Position numbers and translations under genes: made by a program. From Kingdonia uniflora (lineage: Eukaryota > Streptophyta > Magnoliopsida > Ranunculales > Circaeasteraceae), in the NCBI GenBank assembly GCA_014058105.1, contig JACGCM010000779.1:3162001-3226000 (forward strand): DNA of 64,000 bases, in the 5' to 3' direction. A model generated the notes under the pieces. That model made no database searches and was not told the DNA's origin. It worked only from the letters and a program-made list of their open reading frames with translations. Within the stretch, counting starts at the first letter, position 1. Each line of letters begins with the position of its first letter. Shown piece by piece: positions 46,244 to 56,238 of this stretch.

Positions 46244-48424
46244 ATACATACCCGTCAAGCTTTGAGACAGAGGCTGATAGACGAGGAGGTAGCAGCATTC
46301 GAGGCTAGTATGTCTGGTCGTGCTTCCATAGATGAAGGCAGTGACTTAGAAGTGCTAGATGTTGTAACCGATACCCTTTGGCCATGGTGTTGCCGGCTGG
46401 TGAGGTTCCAATTACGAGACATCGTAAGATGGTGGTGACTGAGGATAGTGAAGAGGAGGAGATACTGTGGGGGGAGTGAGACGAGGGTAATACAAGGCCT
46501 TCTGGTGGTGGAAAGAGAGAAGGGGGGCAGAGTGATGAAAGTGGGGATTTGATTGATTCGGATAGGGTCGAAGGTGTCGTTTCGGCTAAAGATAAGGTTA
46601 GATTAGATCGATTTGCTGCCAAGCTTCAGCTGTCGAAAGTGGGGGTGTTGTTAATTGTGGCGAGAGCAAGGATAACTTTCAAATCAAACCCTGGAGAAGG
46701 GATAATGGCTTATAGAGGCCAGATTCGATTAGGATTGGAACTTCCTCTTTGACGGTTACTGAAGGGGGTATTGAATTTTTGGGAGGTTGCCCCGGTGAAA
46801 ATGAATGGAAATTTTTATAAGATGATGAGGGTTATAGAGGGGATGAATGCAAAGTTGAGCAGTGAGGGGAGGGGTTTAATTAAGTTGTTTGATGTTGTGA
46901 CCTTCTACTCGAAGAAGACGAGCCAGAACACAGGTACCTACCACATCCAGTATCACCCTGAGAAGCCCTAGTTTTTTTATCTATGCTCGACGGGACGAGG
47001 GTGGAATAAAGACTTAGTTATAGTGCAGAGCAACTACGAGATTGTCGAAGGGGAGGACCTTTATAAGTTGTATCATAGGGTCTATAATCAGAGTAAGTTT
47101 GTTGTTTGAAGAATTATTTTTGATGTATGTCTCGAATAAGTGGTGATCACATTATGTTTGTTCTACAGGCTCGAAGAATATGTCTTGGAACATCCTGAGA
47201 AACTATATTAATACCTTGCTCGAATCTAGTAAGGATTGGGTGGATTCAACTTTCAAAAGTCTTGGTATCAAGAGGAAGAGAAGGAAGAAGAGGGATTCCC
47301 TACCTCGAAACGTACCCATTACGCCGAAGCCATCAAAGAGAAGGAGAGACGAAGGTGGTACGAAAGTTCCCAAAGAAATAGGAGGGGATGAGTTGCCAAA
47401 AAATGTTCAGTATGTTCCGAAGTTGCAAAGGGCATCGAGGCAAACGGCGCCTGTACCCGAAGTAGCCAGTGACACTTCGAGACTGAGGCCGAGGCAGGCG
47501 CCGACATAGGCTGAGAATGGGAAGAGCAAGGTTGAGCCCGAGGCTCTGAAGATGTAGTAGTCGAAGGCTGTTCAACGTAAAAGGCGTAGGGCACTGGGGA
47601 AAGATGATGCAGCGGATGAGGATGAAGAGATGACGAGGGCTGAACGAGGAGAGCAAGCAGTAGCCAAACACGCTTCGATGGTTAAACTCTGCGAAGATAA
47701 CCCAGACGAGTCTTCAAAGGAAATGAAGAGGAGTATGCTTTAGGTAGCTGTCTATTAATTTCTTCTGTGAGATTCTGAGATATCTTTTAAGTTCTTCGAG
47801 TTTGGAAGGTTACTGGCTGCTCGAATATTCTAGCAGACGGTTGCTTGGGCTCAATCTTACAATAATGCAATTAAATCAGTAAAGGGGAAGCTGCAAAAAT
47901 TGGTTGAAAGTCTAGATTTTGCTCGAGGGACTGAGGCATCATTGCTGTCCGAGGTTAAAGTGCTGAAGTGAGATCTGGCGGTGATCACCGATTCCTTCGA
48001 TAAGAGGCTCGAGGTTCAGCGATCGAACTAGGAGTGGTTGTTGGCTGCGAAGCTTGCTGCGAAAGAGAAGGAAAAGGCAGAATATAAGGTGTTGTACGAG
48101 GTACAGTTTGATGGTGAATGTAAAGTGACTGTCAGGCTGAAAGAGTTTATTGAGGATCAGGGTTTTGATCCTTATACTTTTGAACGCCTTCCTGTTAAGG
48201 ATGAACCTGTTGCTGAGGAGTCTTTGCAGACAAATGAAGGATGCATGGAAGTTGATGTTGAAGGGACTGGAAGGGGCATGGAAACTCTTGTGGGCGAAGG
48301 TATAACTGCTGGGGCTTTGCCTGACGTGATTGCAGATGGCTCGGGGTCTAGGCCTTCGACTGTGGGTGCTGAAGGAGATGCTGAAGGGCCTGCAGGGGAA
48401 GAGGATGTGGCCTTGCCGATATGA
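46244..48424 (+). pseudogene. X3 spliced antisense gene, element B
   Basis: The leader exon ends at 45957; intron 1 is 45958-46237. The start codon is ATA instead of ATG (46244). Exon 2 runs to 47092, intron 2 47093-47168, exon 3 to 47743, intron 3 to 47836, exon 4 to the TGA at 48424; all introns are GT...AG. Exon 2 has the acidic TEDSEEEE-like segment and the gypsy-type-transposon-like domain (DRFAAKLQLSKVG; FKSNPGEGIMAYRGQIRLGL; YHIQYHPEKP; CSTGRGWNKDL). Exon 3 has KRKRRKKRDSL...KPSKRRR, a bipartite nuclear-localisation-like cluster. Exon 4 is open from about 48038 and charged (LAAKLAAKEKEKAEYK), then acidic. Breaks: a frameshift near 46370, several stops. Confidence 0.75.
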
Positions 48425-48917
48425 GGTATTTTGTATTGGGGTTTCATGCCTGCCTTTTATGATTTGTTGTTGAGTTGCAATATGTTGAACCATGTTTATT
48501 ATTTTTGGCATTGGTCTTTGAACTTGGTATGTCTGTGAGCTATTATACTATACTGATGGTGCTTATCTGTTGAACTTCTAAATTTGATTCTTAATTGCAT
48601 TTGAATTTGTATTTAATTTTCTGAACTGGATTTGCTGCCTTGTTCTAGCCTTTCTTTTTTCTGAATTGTTGAAACGTTGAGGCTTATTCTGTTAGCTTAT
48701 CTTGTACCGAATGTTTGATGCATGGCTTAGCTTGAGTTGTGCTGAAACCGCTTCTCTGATTTATGATGGTTGAAATCTTCTTGCATTGTAGATATTTTTG
48801 TATAATATTATCTGTATGTACTGCAGCAGTCGAATGACTGTAGAGTGATCGAATCTCTGAAGAGCTTCGAGGATGTTGTGTCACCTCTTTTGAAATTAAG
48901 ATATTTGTTTGACATCG
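48425..48917. other. 3' flank of X3, element B
   Basis: T-rich, no coding sequence seen. It is the convergent intergenic part between X3 (plus) and the 3' end of pol (minus). Element C has the same segment at 63371-63777. Confidence 0.45.
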
Positions 48918-49690
48918 AAGGCCTAAGCCACAATGATGTAAGACATGGTTACCCCCAACGCATTCCCGAGGGTCTAGTCGATTGACCATTCGTGCCCCTC
49001 GAGTCTGCTTGAATATTGGGAGTTTTAAAATTTTCAGGTCGCCCCCAAGTATCAGTCGGGCTAAGGTTGATGTGATACTAAGAGGAAACCCAGAGATTCA
49101 CTGGACTTCGAAGGCCTACGCCATAGCGAAGAAAAATCGTGTTCACCCCCAACGCATTCCTGAGTGTCCGACTATTAGATCATTCGTGCCCTTCGAGTTT
49201 GCTCGTATGTTGGAAACTTGAAAATTCCAAGGTCACCCCTAAGTATGAGTCGGGGCGAGGGTGGAAGTGATACCCGGGGTAAACCAAGAAATCGACTGGA
49301 CTTTGATGGTTCTGAACCTAATCAAAGCATATCTGTTCGCCCCAATTGCATCCCCGAGGGTCTGGTTTTTTGACAATCCTTGTCACTCGAGTTTGCTTAA
49401 AATTGCAAGCTTGAAAATTTCAAGGTTGCCCCCAAGTATCAGTTGGGTCGAAGGGTTGACATGATACTTAGATGAAACCAGAAAATTGACTGGACTTTGA
49501 AGGCCTTAGCCACAGCGAAGCATAACTGTTCGCTCCCAATGCATTCCCGAGGGTCCGGTCTTTCAGCAATCCTTGCCCCTCAAGTTTGCTCGAATTCAGA
49601 GGTTTGAAAAATCTCAAGGTCACTCCTAAGTATCAGTCGGGTCGAAGGGTTGACATGATACCTAAGTTAAACCATGAAATTCATTGAAAA
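48918..49690 (-). repeat. Four tandem repeats of about 190 bp, element B
   Basis: Units start at about 48918, 49109, 49305 and 49499. Each has GAAGGCCTxxGCCACA, ACCCCCAACGCATTCC, GACCATTCGTGCCCCTCGAG and AAGTATCAGTCGGG...GATACT...CACTGGACTT. They lie at the 3' end of pol, pointing with it. Confidence 0.85.
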
Positions 49691-50800
49691 GAAAAGACGA
49701 AGTATGGATGGAAAAACTATTTAATGATTATTCTATGTTACATGAGTTGTACAAGGTTGAGGTCGTGGCCTGTTATAAGAGATCAACTGCATTATGTTCC
49801 ACAGGTTTGGTAAAGGCTCTTCGTCTTCTGTCATCAGATAGTAAGAACCTTTGTCAATTATATCGTACAAGACATAAGGTCCTTCCTAGGATTCGGCTAG
49901 CTTGCCGGCATTTCGAGGCTTCGAGGATTGACTGACACGTCAAAGTACAAGATCTCTGATATTAAAACTTCGTGGTCAAACTCTCTTGTTTTAGTACTTC
50001 TGAAGTAATATATGGTAACGCCCAATGTTGGCGATAGCTTGGTCTCTGGTTTCGTCGATTCATAACATGTTGCATGCGAGCTCAAACTCATTGTCTTCGT
50101 TTGGGAGGTTAGGATCTCATGTAGGTACTTTGAATTGAGTAGGGAGCATAGCTTTGGCACCGCATGTTAGAAAGAAAGGGGTACAACCTGTAGATTTTCA
50201 TGGTATTGTTCGATAGACCCAGAGGATATGTTGTAACTCTTGAACCCATCGATCTTTTATCGTATCGACCCATTTCATGAGACCGTTGACAATGGCTTTG
50301 TTGATTGCTTCGACTTGACCGTTGCCTTAGGGATAATCAGGTGTTGATGGGGAGAGGATGATGTTATGTTTTTTAAAAAAATTTATGACTTTGCTGCTGA
50401 CGAACTGGGGACCATTGTCGTATTGAATCATATGGGGGCAGCTGAAGCGTGTTATGATGTTTTCCCACAAAAATTTGATAACTTCTTCTCTGGTTCGACA
50501 CAAAGGTACAACTTCAACCCATTTAGTGAAGTAATCTGTTGCAACAATAATGTTTTCTCTACTACCGAGGCTTTAGGGAAGGGGCCGATGAGATCGATAG
50601 CCCATCTTTTGAATGGCCAGGAGACTTGACTGAAATGGAGCTCTTGTGAAGGGCAATGTATGTCGCGGGCATGGCGTTGGCATTTATCACAGTGTTTGGC
50701 ATACTCTTCGGCCTGTTTTCTCATATTTGGCTAGAATCAACCTTAAGAGACGGCTCGAAGGGCAATAGAACGACCAACAGTGTGAGCACCGCAGGTATCT
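49691..50800 (-). pseudogene. Integrase of element B, broken
   Basis: The minus-strand segment 50724-50452 begins with the zinc-finger end AEEYAKHCDKCQRHA, followed by the first core box FKRWAIDLIGPFPKA with the catalytic Asp kept. A one-base shift then moves the frame. The second Asp box is near 50430 (plus strand TATTGAATCATATGG) and the C-terminal region is at 50160-49897 (frame with LNSKYLHEILTSQTKTMS). A frameshift separates these. It would insert element DNA into the chromosome. Confidence 0.75.
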
Positions 50801-51049
50801 CATAAAGTTTGGCTAGAATGGTAGAGGCTTCGGCTTGAGATATGCATCGAAAGAGGACGTCATTTGGGGATTTGCGATATAGCTCGTGCCTGTGGGTGGT
50901 GTATCTTCAGCAGTTTTCTAAGAACGATCATCTGGCTTTGGGATCATCTGGGAGGATTTCATTGTTAAGGTAATGGTGGAGTGGTGTTTGCCAATTGTCT
51001 GGATCGTGACTCTTTCCCCCAGTATTGATCGTATTAACTTCCATTTGGT

Positions 51050-51640
51050 CGATACTTGGGCGTTCGAGTACTTTGATACGGAGGGTCCAAGATTCTGACT
51101 AGCCTAACATAGTTATTATGTAGGCGAGGGCATCTGTATATCAATTTTTTCCTCATGGGTAATGAGTGATGAAAGAATTTTCAGGGAAACGGTCCATGCG
51201 CTGTCGAACAAGGGCAGCATATTCGGCCATGCGACCGTTAGCTTGATATTCACCTGTGTAATGTCTCTGAACCTGTCAGGAATTTATGAAAACTGCGAGT
51301 TTGGGGTTGTCAAGTTTGTGGGCAAGGTCGAGGCCATGAATCAGCGCTTCATACTCGGCTTTATTATTAGAACATTCGAAGTTGAGCTTGACTACCTTCT
51401 CTATTCGGTCATTAGTAGGTGTGACTAAGACTATACCAATCCCTGAACCGTTAGGCCCAGCCGATCCATCTGTGAATAGAGGCCAGCCAGTGTAGGGGTT
51501 CCATGGATCTGTTGTTTCAGGTTGATCATCTGTTAAGTCATCGTCATGTTCTTCCCAATAGACATCTAAGACAGTGAAGTTAGCTAGGAAATCTGCTACT
51601 GCTTGGCCTTTCAGGGATATCTTATTCTCAAAGGTAATGT
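51050..51640 (-). pseudogene. Archaeal-type (second) RNase H of element B, broken
   Basis: Minus-strand reading gives LFTDGSAGPNGSGIGIVLV (about 51485-51428, first catalytic Asp), NNKAEYEALIHGLDLAHKL (about 51375-51320, Glu present), and VFINS followed by a stop, where Asp is expected (about 51290). The catalytic Asp-to-Asn change and the stop inactivate it. The tail ITHYPxGKN follows at about 51160. A second RNase H after the ordinary one places this family in the Tat lineage. Confidence 0.75.
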
Positions 51641-52200
51641 CGTGTTCGCCAAGATATACGAACCACTGTTGTACTCATCTGGATTTTTCATTTTTGCTGA
51701 GCACTTCTCGAAGGGGGTAACTTGTTATAACACGGATGGGGTGGGCTTGAAAATATGGCCTGAGTTTGCGGCCCGAATAAACAAGGGGGAGGAGCAGACG
51801 CTCAAGTTTTGAATATCAAGTTTTTGTGGGTGTTAAAGTTTTGTTGATAAAATATACAGGCTTCTCGACGTTTGAATCAAGTCAAATAAGCACTGAACTG
51901 ATAGAGGTGTCTGTAACAACGAGGTATAAAGAGAGTGTTTCGCCTTCGATAGGGGTACTGATAATGGGTGGTAGGCTAAGATAAGTTTTAAGTTTAAGGA
52001 AACCCTGTTAACATTCGGGTGTCCAATTGATCTCGGGGATGTTTTTCTTTAATGCTTTGTGGATGCCTTGGTCACGTAAGAGGGAAAAGAGCCAAGTACA
52101 TCTGTCTGAGGATTTCGAAATGAAATGGTTGAGGGCTGCTATCTTACCAGCCACTTTCTGGACATCCTTTTTGGTTCAGGGTGAAGGCATATTGATGAGG
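51641..52200 (-). pseudogene. First (gypsy) RNase H of element B, broken
   Basis: Located between the RT end (52203) and the second RNase H. The minus strand can be read through motifs such as LPPIISTPIEGETLSLYLVVT (about 51975-51910) and the DGVWKP/QKPVYFISKxL region by comparison with the better-kept copy in element A at 56381-56887. Frameshifts prevent a clean frame. Confidence 0.55.
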
Positions 52201-52202
52201 GC

Positions 52203-53000
52203 TCAAATGTGGGTGGGGTCGATCTCGATACCTCTTTTACTAATAAAGTAGCCCAATAAATTACCAGACGAAACACCAAATTGAAATTTATCTGGATTGA
52301 GTTCCATGTTGTATGCTCGAAGTATAAAAAAGACTTCAGTTAGGTCCTGGATATGGGTTTGTCTCTGGAGGCTCTTGCATAACATGTCGTCGATGTAAAC
52401 TTCGACCGACTTGCCAAACAAAGTTTTATTAAAAATGGTTGTGACAAGGCGCTGGTAAGTGGCTCCCGTATTTTTAAGGACAAAGGGTATGACGTTAAAA
52501 TAGTAAAGGCCTTGTTCAGTGATAAAGAAAGTTTTAAGTGGATCTTCGGGGATGAGGGGTACCTGATTATAACCCGAAGCCGCATCCATCATTGATAGTC
52601 GTTCATATCCAGCAGTGGCGTCGAGGAGTACTAAGATGATCGGGTGGGGGAAACTATCCTTCGGTATGTACTTGTTGAGGTCTGTAAAGTTAACAGAGAT
52701 TCTGATCTTACCGTTCTTCCTGGGAACTGGTACAATATTTGATATCCAGTCAACATACTTTACTTCTTAGATAAAACCTGTGGTTATGAGCTTGTTTACT
52801 TCAAAATTCATTACTTCTCAAAGTCACGGTATCAGGCTTTGTTTCTTCTATTTTACTGTTAAAGAATAGGAATGAGGTTGAGGCGATAACACGCCAGATT
52901 GGGGTCGATACCGGGCATCTCCTGGAATGTCCATGCAAAGACATCTTTGTTTGTTCGAAGAAAATCTGTAAGTCTGAGGCGTTCCGCCTCATCTAGAAAA
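52203..53000 (-). pseudogene. Reverse transcriptase of element B
   Basis: The frame 52592-52203 is open: MMDAASGYNQVPLIPED, FITEQGLYYFNVIPF, GATYQRLV, then the active-site box VEVYIDDMLCKS with both Asp residues, and LNPDKFQFGVSSGNLLGYFIS. Upstream (to about 52750) the minus strand reads KIRISVNFTDLNKYIPKDSFP, the RT fingers motif, with a stop or shift before the open part. Catalytically this is the best-preserved pol domain in the window. Confidence 0.85.
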
Positions 53001-53129
53001 GTTCCAATGAATGTACCTCTACCAGGACCGTCAAGTTCGATATAAACAGTCAGTTTTATGGGTGAGGTGGTATCTGTCGAAGGTGCATAGATAAAAAGGG
53101 GTAGTGATTTCTATGGGCGGCGGACAAGT

Positions 53130-53560
53130 TTCTGGGTCAGATCGATCTCTGGATACTCGCACGAACGGGTGAGGTGCTGAGAGCCAATAAAGTTACAAGT
53201 ACCTTCGGGAGTGGTAAAGCGATGGGTCTGATGGTAGGTCGAAGGTATGACTCGCATGGCATGGAGTCAGTTACGCCCGAGAATACTGGGATATTTGGCT
53301 CACTGGTTTGAAGTGTGACAGAACCTATGCTGACTGGTAGGCTAATTTGACCAACAACGACTTCTGTTGACCCATTGAAGCCTTTTAATTCAACATTAAC
53401 AGCAGTAATGAGATCTGTCTTCTTCATGGTTTCGATAGTTTGGAGGAAAATGACATTAGCTGCCCTCCCTGTATCAATCAGCATGGTGTAGAGGACAAGT
53501 TGCTTGATCTTAATCATGATGACTAATGGATCGGAATGGGGGAAATGAAAGTGTTAAGTG
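53130..53560 (-). pseudogene. Protease of element B
   Basis: The open minus-strand frame 53517-53137 has VLYTMLIDTGRAANVI, which contains the D-T-G catalytic triad of a retropepsin, then LKGFNGSTEVVVGQISLPV and the Gly-rich flap region. The Ser usually following DTG (DTGSS/DTGSA) reads Arg. The separation from gag by a frame change leaves it disconnected. Confidence 0.75.
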
Positions 53561-55382
53561 TCACAGTCGATGAAGGAAATGCCTTCGAATCGAGGCCAAA
53601 GACTTGATTTTGGCCGGAGGGCGGGAACTTCTCCTGGTAAGTGAGTTTGTAACATTCTTTGGCACGCTTACTCTTGCTCTTTGAACGGCCGTTGTTGATG
53701 CTGTTGACCTTGATGAATCAAATTTGGTAGATATGTACTTCAGCCGGGACAGTAGCAGGGGTGGGCTGAGACTTGAGGTATGACCCGTCAAGAAAGCTGG
53801 GAAGGTCGGAAACATACTGATGTAGACGACCTGTATTGAGGATGATCTCAAGAGAGCACTGGAGGGCAAAACATTTATTGGCATGGTAACAATTACATTT
53901 GTGATTGGCACAGTCAGGTTCCCCTGGTTTGACTTTGATAGGGAAAAGGATACGCCAGATGGGGTCTGCCTGCATGTGTTGTAGAAAGGTGCTAAGAGGG
54001 GCAGTGGATATGGGTAAGATTGGCTTTGGTCGTTTCTTGGGAGCTTCAGCGCTGTTATCGATGTTAGGGCATTTACGGCTCTCAGTCTCCAGTGAGACAT
54101 GGGCGATCAGGGGTGTTGGAGTAGAAGGAAAGTTTTGTCGAGGTTTATTGAAGTTGGTGGTGTTCGAAAGATGGCTCTATTTACAGGATTCATGAAGGCG
54201 CTCAAGGTTGATATAACCATTGACCTTCGAGAGCATCTCCTCGAGTGTTCGGGGTTTATGGAGAACCAAGTATTCTTTCACACGGCTGCGATCTAGTAAG
54301 GCATTAAAATATGCGAGTACAGCATTCGCGCAGTCTAGGTTCTTGACTTTCCTTGACTCATCAAGAAACCTCTTGGTGAAGGCTTCGAGTGTCTCATTGT
54401 TGGATTTATTGAAATTGAACAAGGCATCGACTCGGACTTCTCTATCTTTATTGATGGAAAATTGGACGATTAAAAGATGTGATAGTTGCTCTAAGCTCCT
54501 GATTGAGCCATTTGGAAGATTGTGATACCATCGAAGGGGGTTTTCAGTAAGGTTGGTTGGAAAAAGGTAGTATAGCAGGTAGTCGGCCATGGTATAAAGG
54601 CTCAGCACATTTTAGAATTCGAGAATATGGGATTTAGGGCCTGTGTTGCAGTATTTACTGAGTTTGGGAGCACAGAAATTTGGCAGTATTTTAATAGCCA
54701 GAAGTTTTGGGCAAAAAGGGTTGTTCAGTCGACTCCAGGAGCTTAGGGTTGGGCTTGTACTAACGTGAATGACGGGTTGTCTTTTGTGGTCAAAGTCCTG
54801 CGGTGCAGCATAGGCAGGATGAGGGGGAGATCGAGGGATTCGAGGATTGTGAGGTCGAGCATGTGGAATGAATTCGGCACTACGTTCCCCAAGTAATTCT
54901 CAAGCAGGACGAAATCTGGGGTGCCTGGAGGAACGGAGGGTGGAGTCAGAGGAATCTTCTGTGGGGTGAATCCCAAGATGGATAGAACCAATTGGGGGAA
55001 TAGTACGGGGAACGCCTTCGGCGCCGGTATGTACTGGGGGTATCTCAAGATTTGGTAAGGGTCCCAGAGGAGTGCGGGTAGATACGCGCGATGGGTCTGG
55101 TGCTTGGGATGGTCGAGCTGCTTCAAGAGGTTGAAGTCTTTGCAGCTCTTGGACGGTGTTACGCAGCTCATCGATTGCCCGGTTCAGTCTGCTCTCATCG
55201 TCTAGGTGGCGGTTCCGTTCGGTTTCTAGCTCAAGCCGGTGCTTTTTACATTCCTGGTAAAGTTGTGCGTGATGGTGCTCCTTGGCTTGAGCCTCTTATT
55301 GAGATAGTAGGACTACATGGGCGGCCACTCCGTCAACAGAGATGCCGGCATAGGTTGAATTGGAGCAGAAGGTGGGTGCCAT
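53561..55382 (-). pseudogene. gag of element B, broken
   Basis: The ATG is the complement of 55380-55382, about 80 bp after the LTR. The N-terminal part has a probable coiled coil (HRLELETERNRHLDDESRL) and a Pro/Thr-rich linker. The gag core (54608-54179) reads NLTENPLRWYHNLPNGSI, SLEQLSHLLIVQFSINKDRE, ETLEAFTKRFLDESRKVKNL, standard Retrotrans_gag sequence. A zinc-knuckle-like segment (about 53920-53830: CANHKCNCYHANKCFAL) is in another frame. Stops at about 55287, 54898 and 54613 interrupt the main frame; two look like CAA/CAG-to-TAA/TAG changes. Confidence 0.75.
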
Positions 55383-55444
55383 TGAAGATAGCCGGTTGAA
55401 CTTGAGAACAAAGGGAAGGGGAAAGAAGGAGATTGGTAGTGTGG

Positions 55445-55464
55445 GAAGCACAAACGGCACCAAA
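55445..55464 (-). other. Primer binding region of element B
   Basis: Directly after the 5' LTR the minus strand reads TTTGGTGCCGTTTGTG, the form of post-LTR sequence common in plant Tat elements. The tRNA used was not determined. Confidence 0.65.
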
Positions 55465-56238
55465 TGTAGGGGTCAAAGTTCTTTCAGAGGGGAAGTCGGC
55501 TCTTACACCATGGGGTTAATCCACAATCAAAGGAACATAAGCAAATAATCTCGAGCATGAACAATCTACAGACAATATGCTTGCGTAGAGGCCTGAATGC
55601 GATGCTCTACGACCTCTAATGAGGATTATCAAGAATATGTTTATTGTTGAGGAGTAATCGAATGTTCGAGTTCTGGGGTTTTACAGGGTGATCGAAGGTA
55701 AACTGCAAAGGGGCTGGGGAGAATTTTTCTAACCCTCTTTTGGTTCCCCATCTCCTCTATTTATAGAACATAGGAAGGGCTGAGTTACAAAGGTTTGGTC
55801 AGATTACAAGGGTACCGTCGGGATATTCCGGCGTGGGTATGGCCGCCGAAAATGTCGAAACTATTACTATAATGGTTGTTGGGTCAGTCTCTGTACTTTT
55901 ACACTGTGGCAGTGGTTGGGCCTGTCACTGTAGCTGCAAGGACCAACCACTGTGCCATCTTGTCTAGTGAGTTGGCTACCTTTCCCGTTACACTTCGACC
56001 ATGTGTAGATATGGTAGAAGTATTTCTGCTGTGATGTAAACTCGAGGCTTTGTCTTCGAAGCATCTAATGCTGATGTGGAGTTCGTCTTTGGAGCTTGTT
56101 TATAGTCGAAGCTTCGTCTTCAGACGATATTTGGGATGCTTGTTTGTGGATTTGTCTTTACTTCGATATGTTCGAGTAGGCTATGAAGTAACCTTCGAGT
56201 ATCTGTCTGGGGTACAAGGCTGCGAGTAGGCTACTACC
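55465..56238 (-). repeat. 5' LTR of element B
   Basis: It aligns end to end with the LTR at 42559 and carries the same minus-strand TATA box (complement of 55757-55766, CTATTTATAG). Its right end reads CTACTACC, then CCGAC. Confidence 0.9.

Larger units (their letters stand above)
42559..56238 (-). mobile_element. Complete Tat-type gypsy element B (13.7 kb, minus strand) with antisense gene module
   Basis: LTRs at 42559-43335 and 55465-56238 start TGTAGGGG and end GGCTACTGCA or GGCTACTACC on the plus strand. The target duplication is CTGAC (42554-42558) and CCGAC (56239-56243). Inside, from right to left on the minus strand: primer-site region, gag, protease, RT, RNase H, second RNase H, integrase, four 190-bp repeats. 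Between integrase and 3' LTR, plus-strand genes X1, X2 and X3 occupy about 5 kb. The flanks are the two halves of element A's pol, which proves the insertion boundaries. All genes carry stops or shifts. LTR copies differ at roughly one base in ten by eye, so this is not a recent insertion. Confidence 0.9.

Noticed and set aside
47939..48511. A 190-codon minus-strand open frame
   Set aside because: It overlaps exon 4 of X3, which is supported by splice sites and by conservation in A and C. The minus-strand frame has no recognisable motif and is a shadow.
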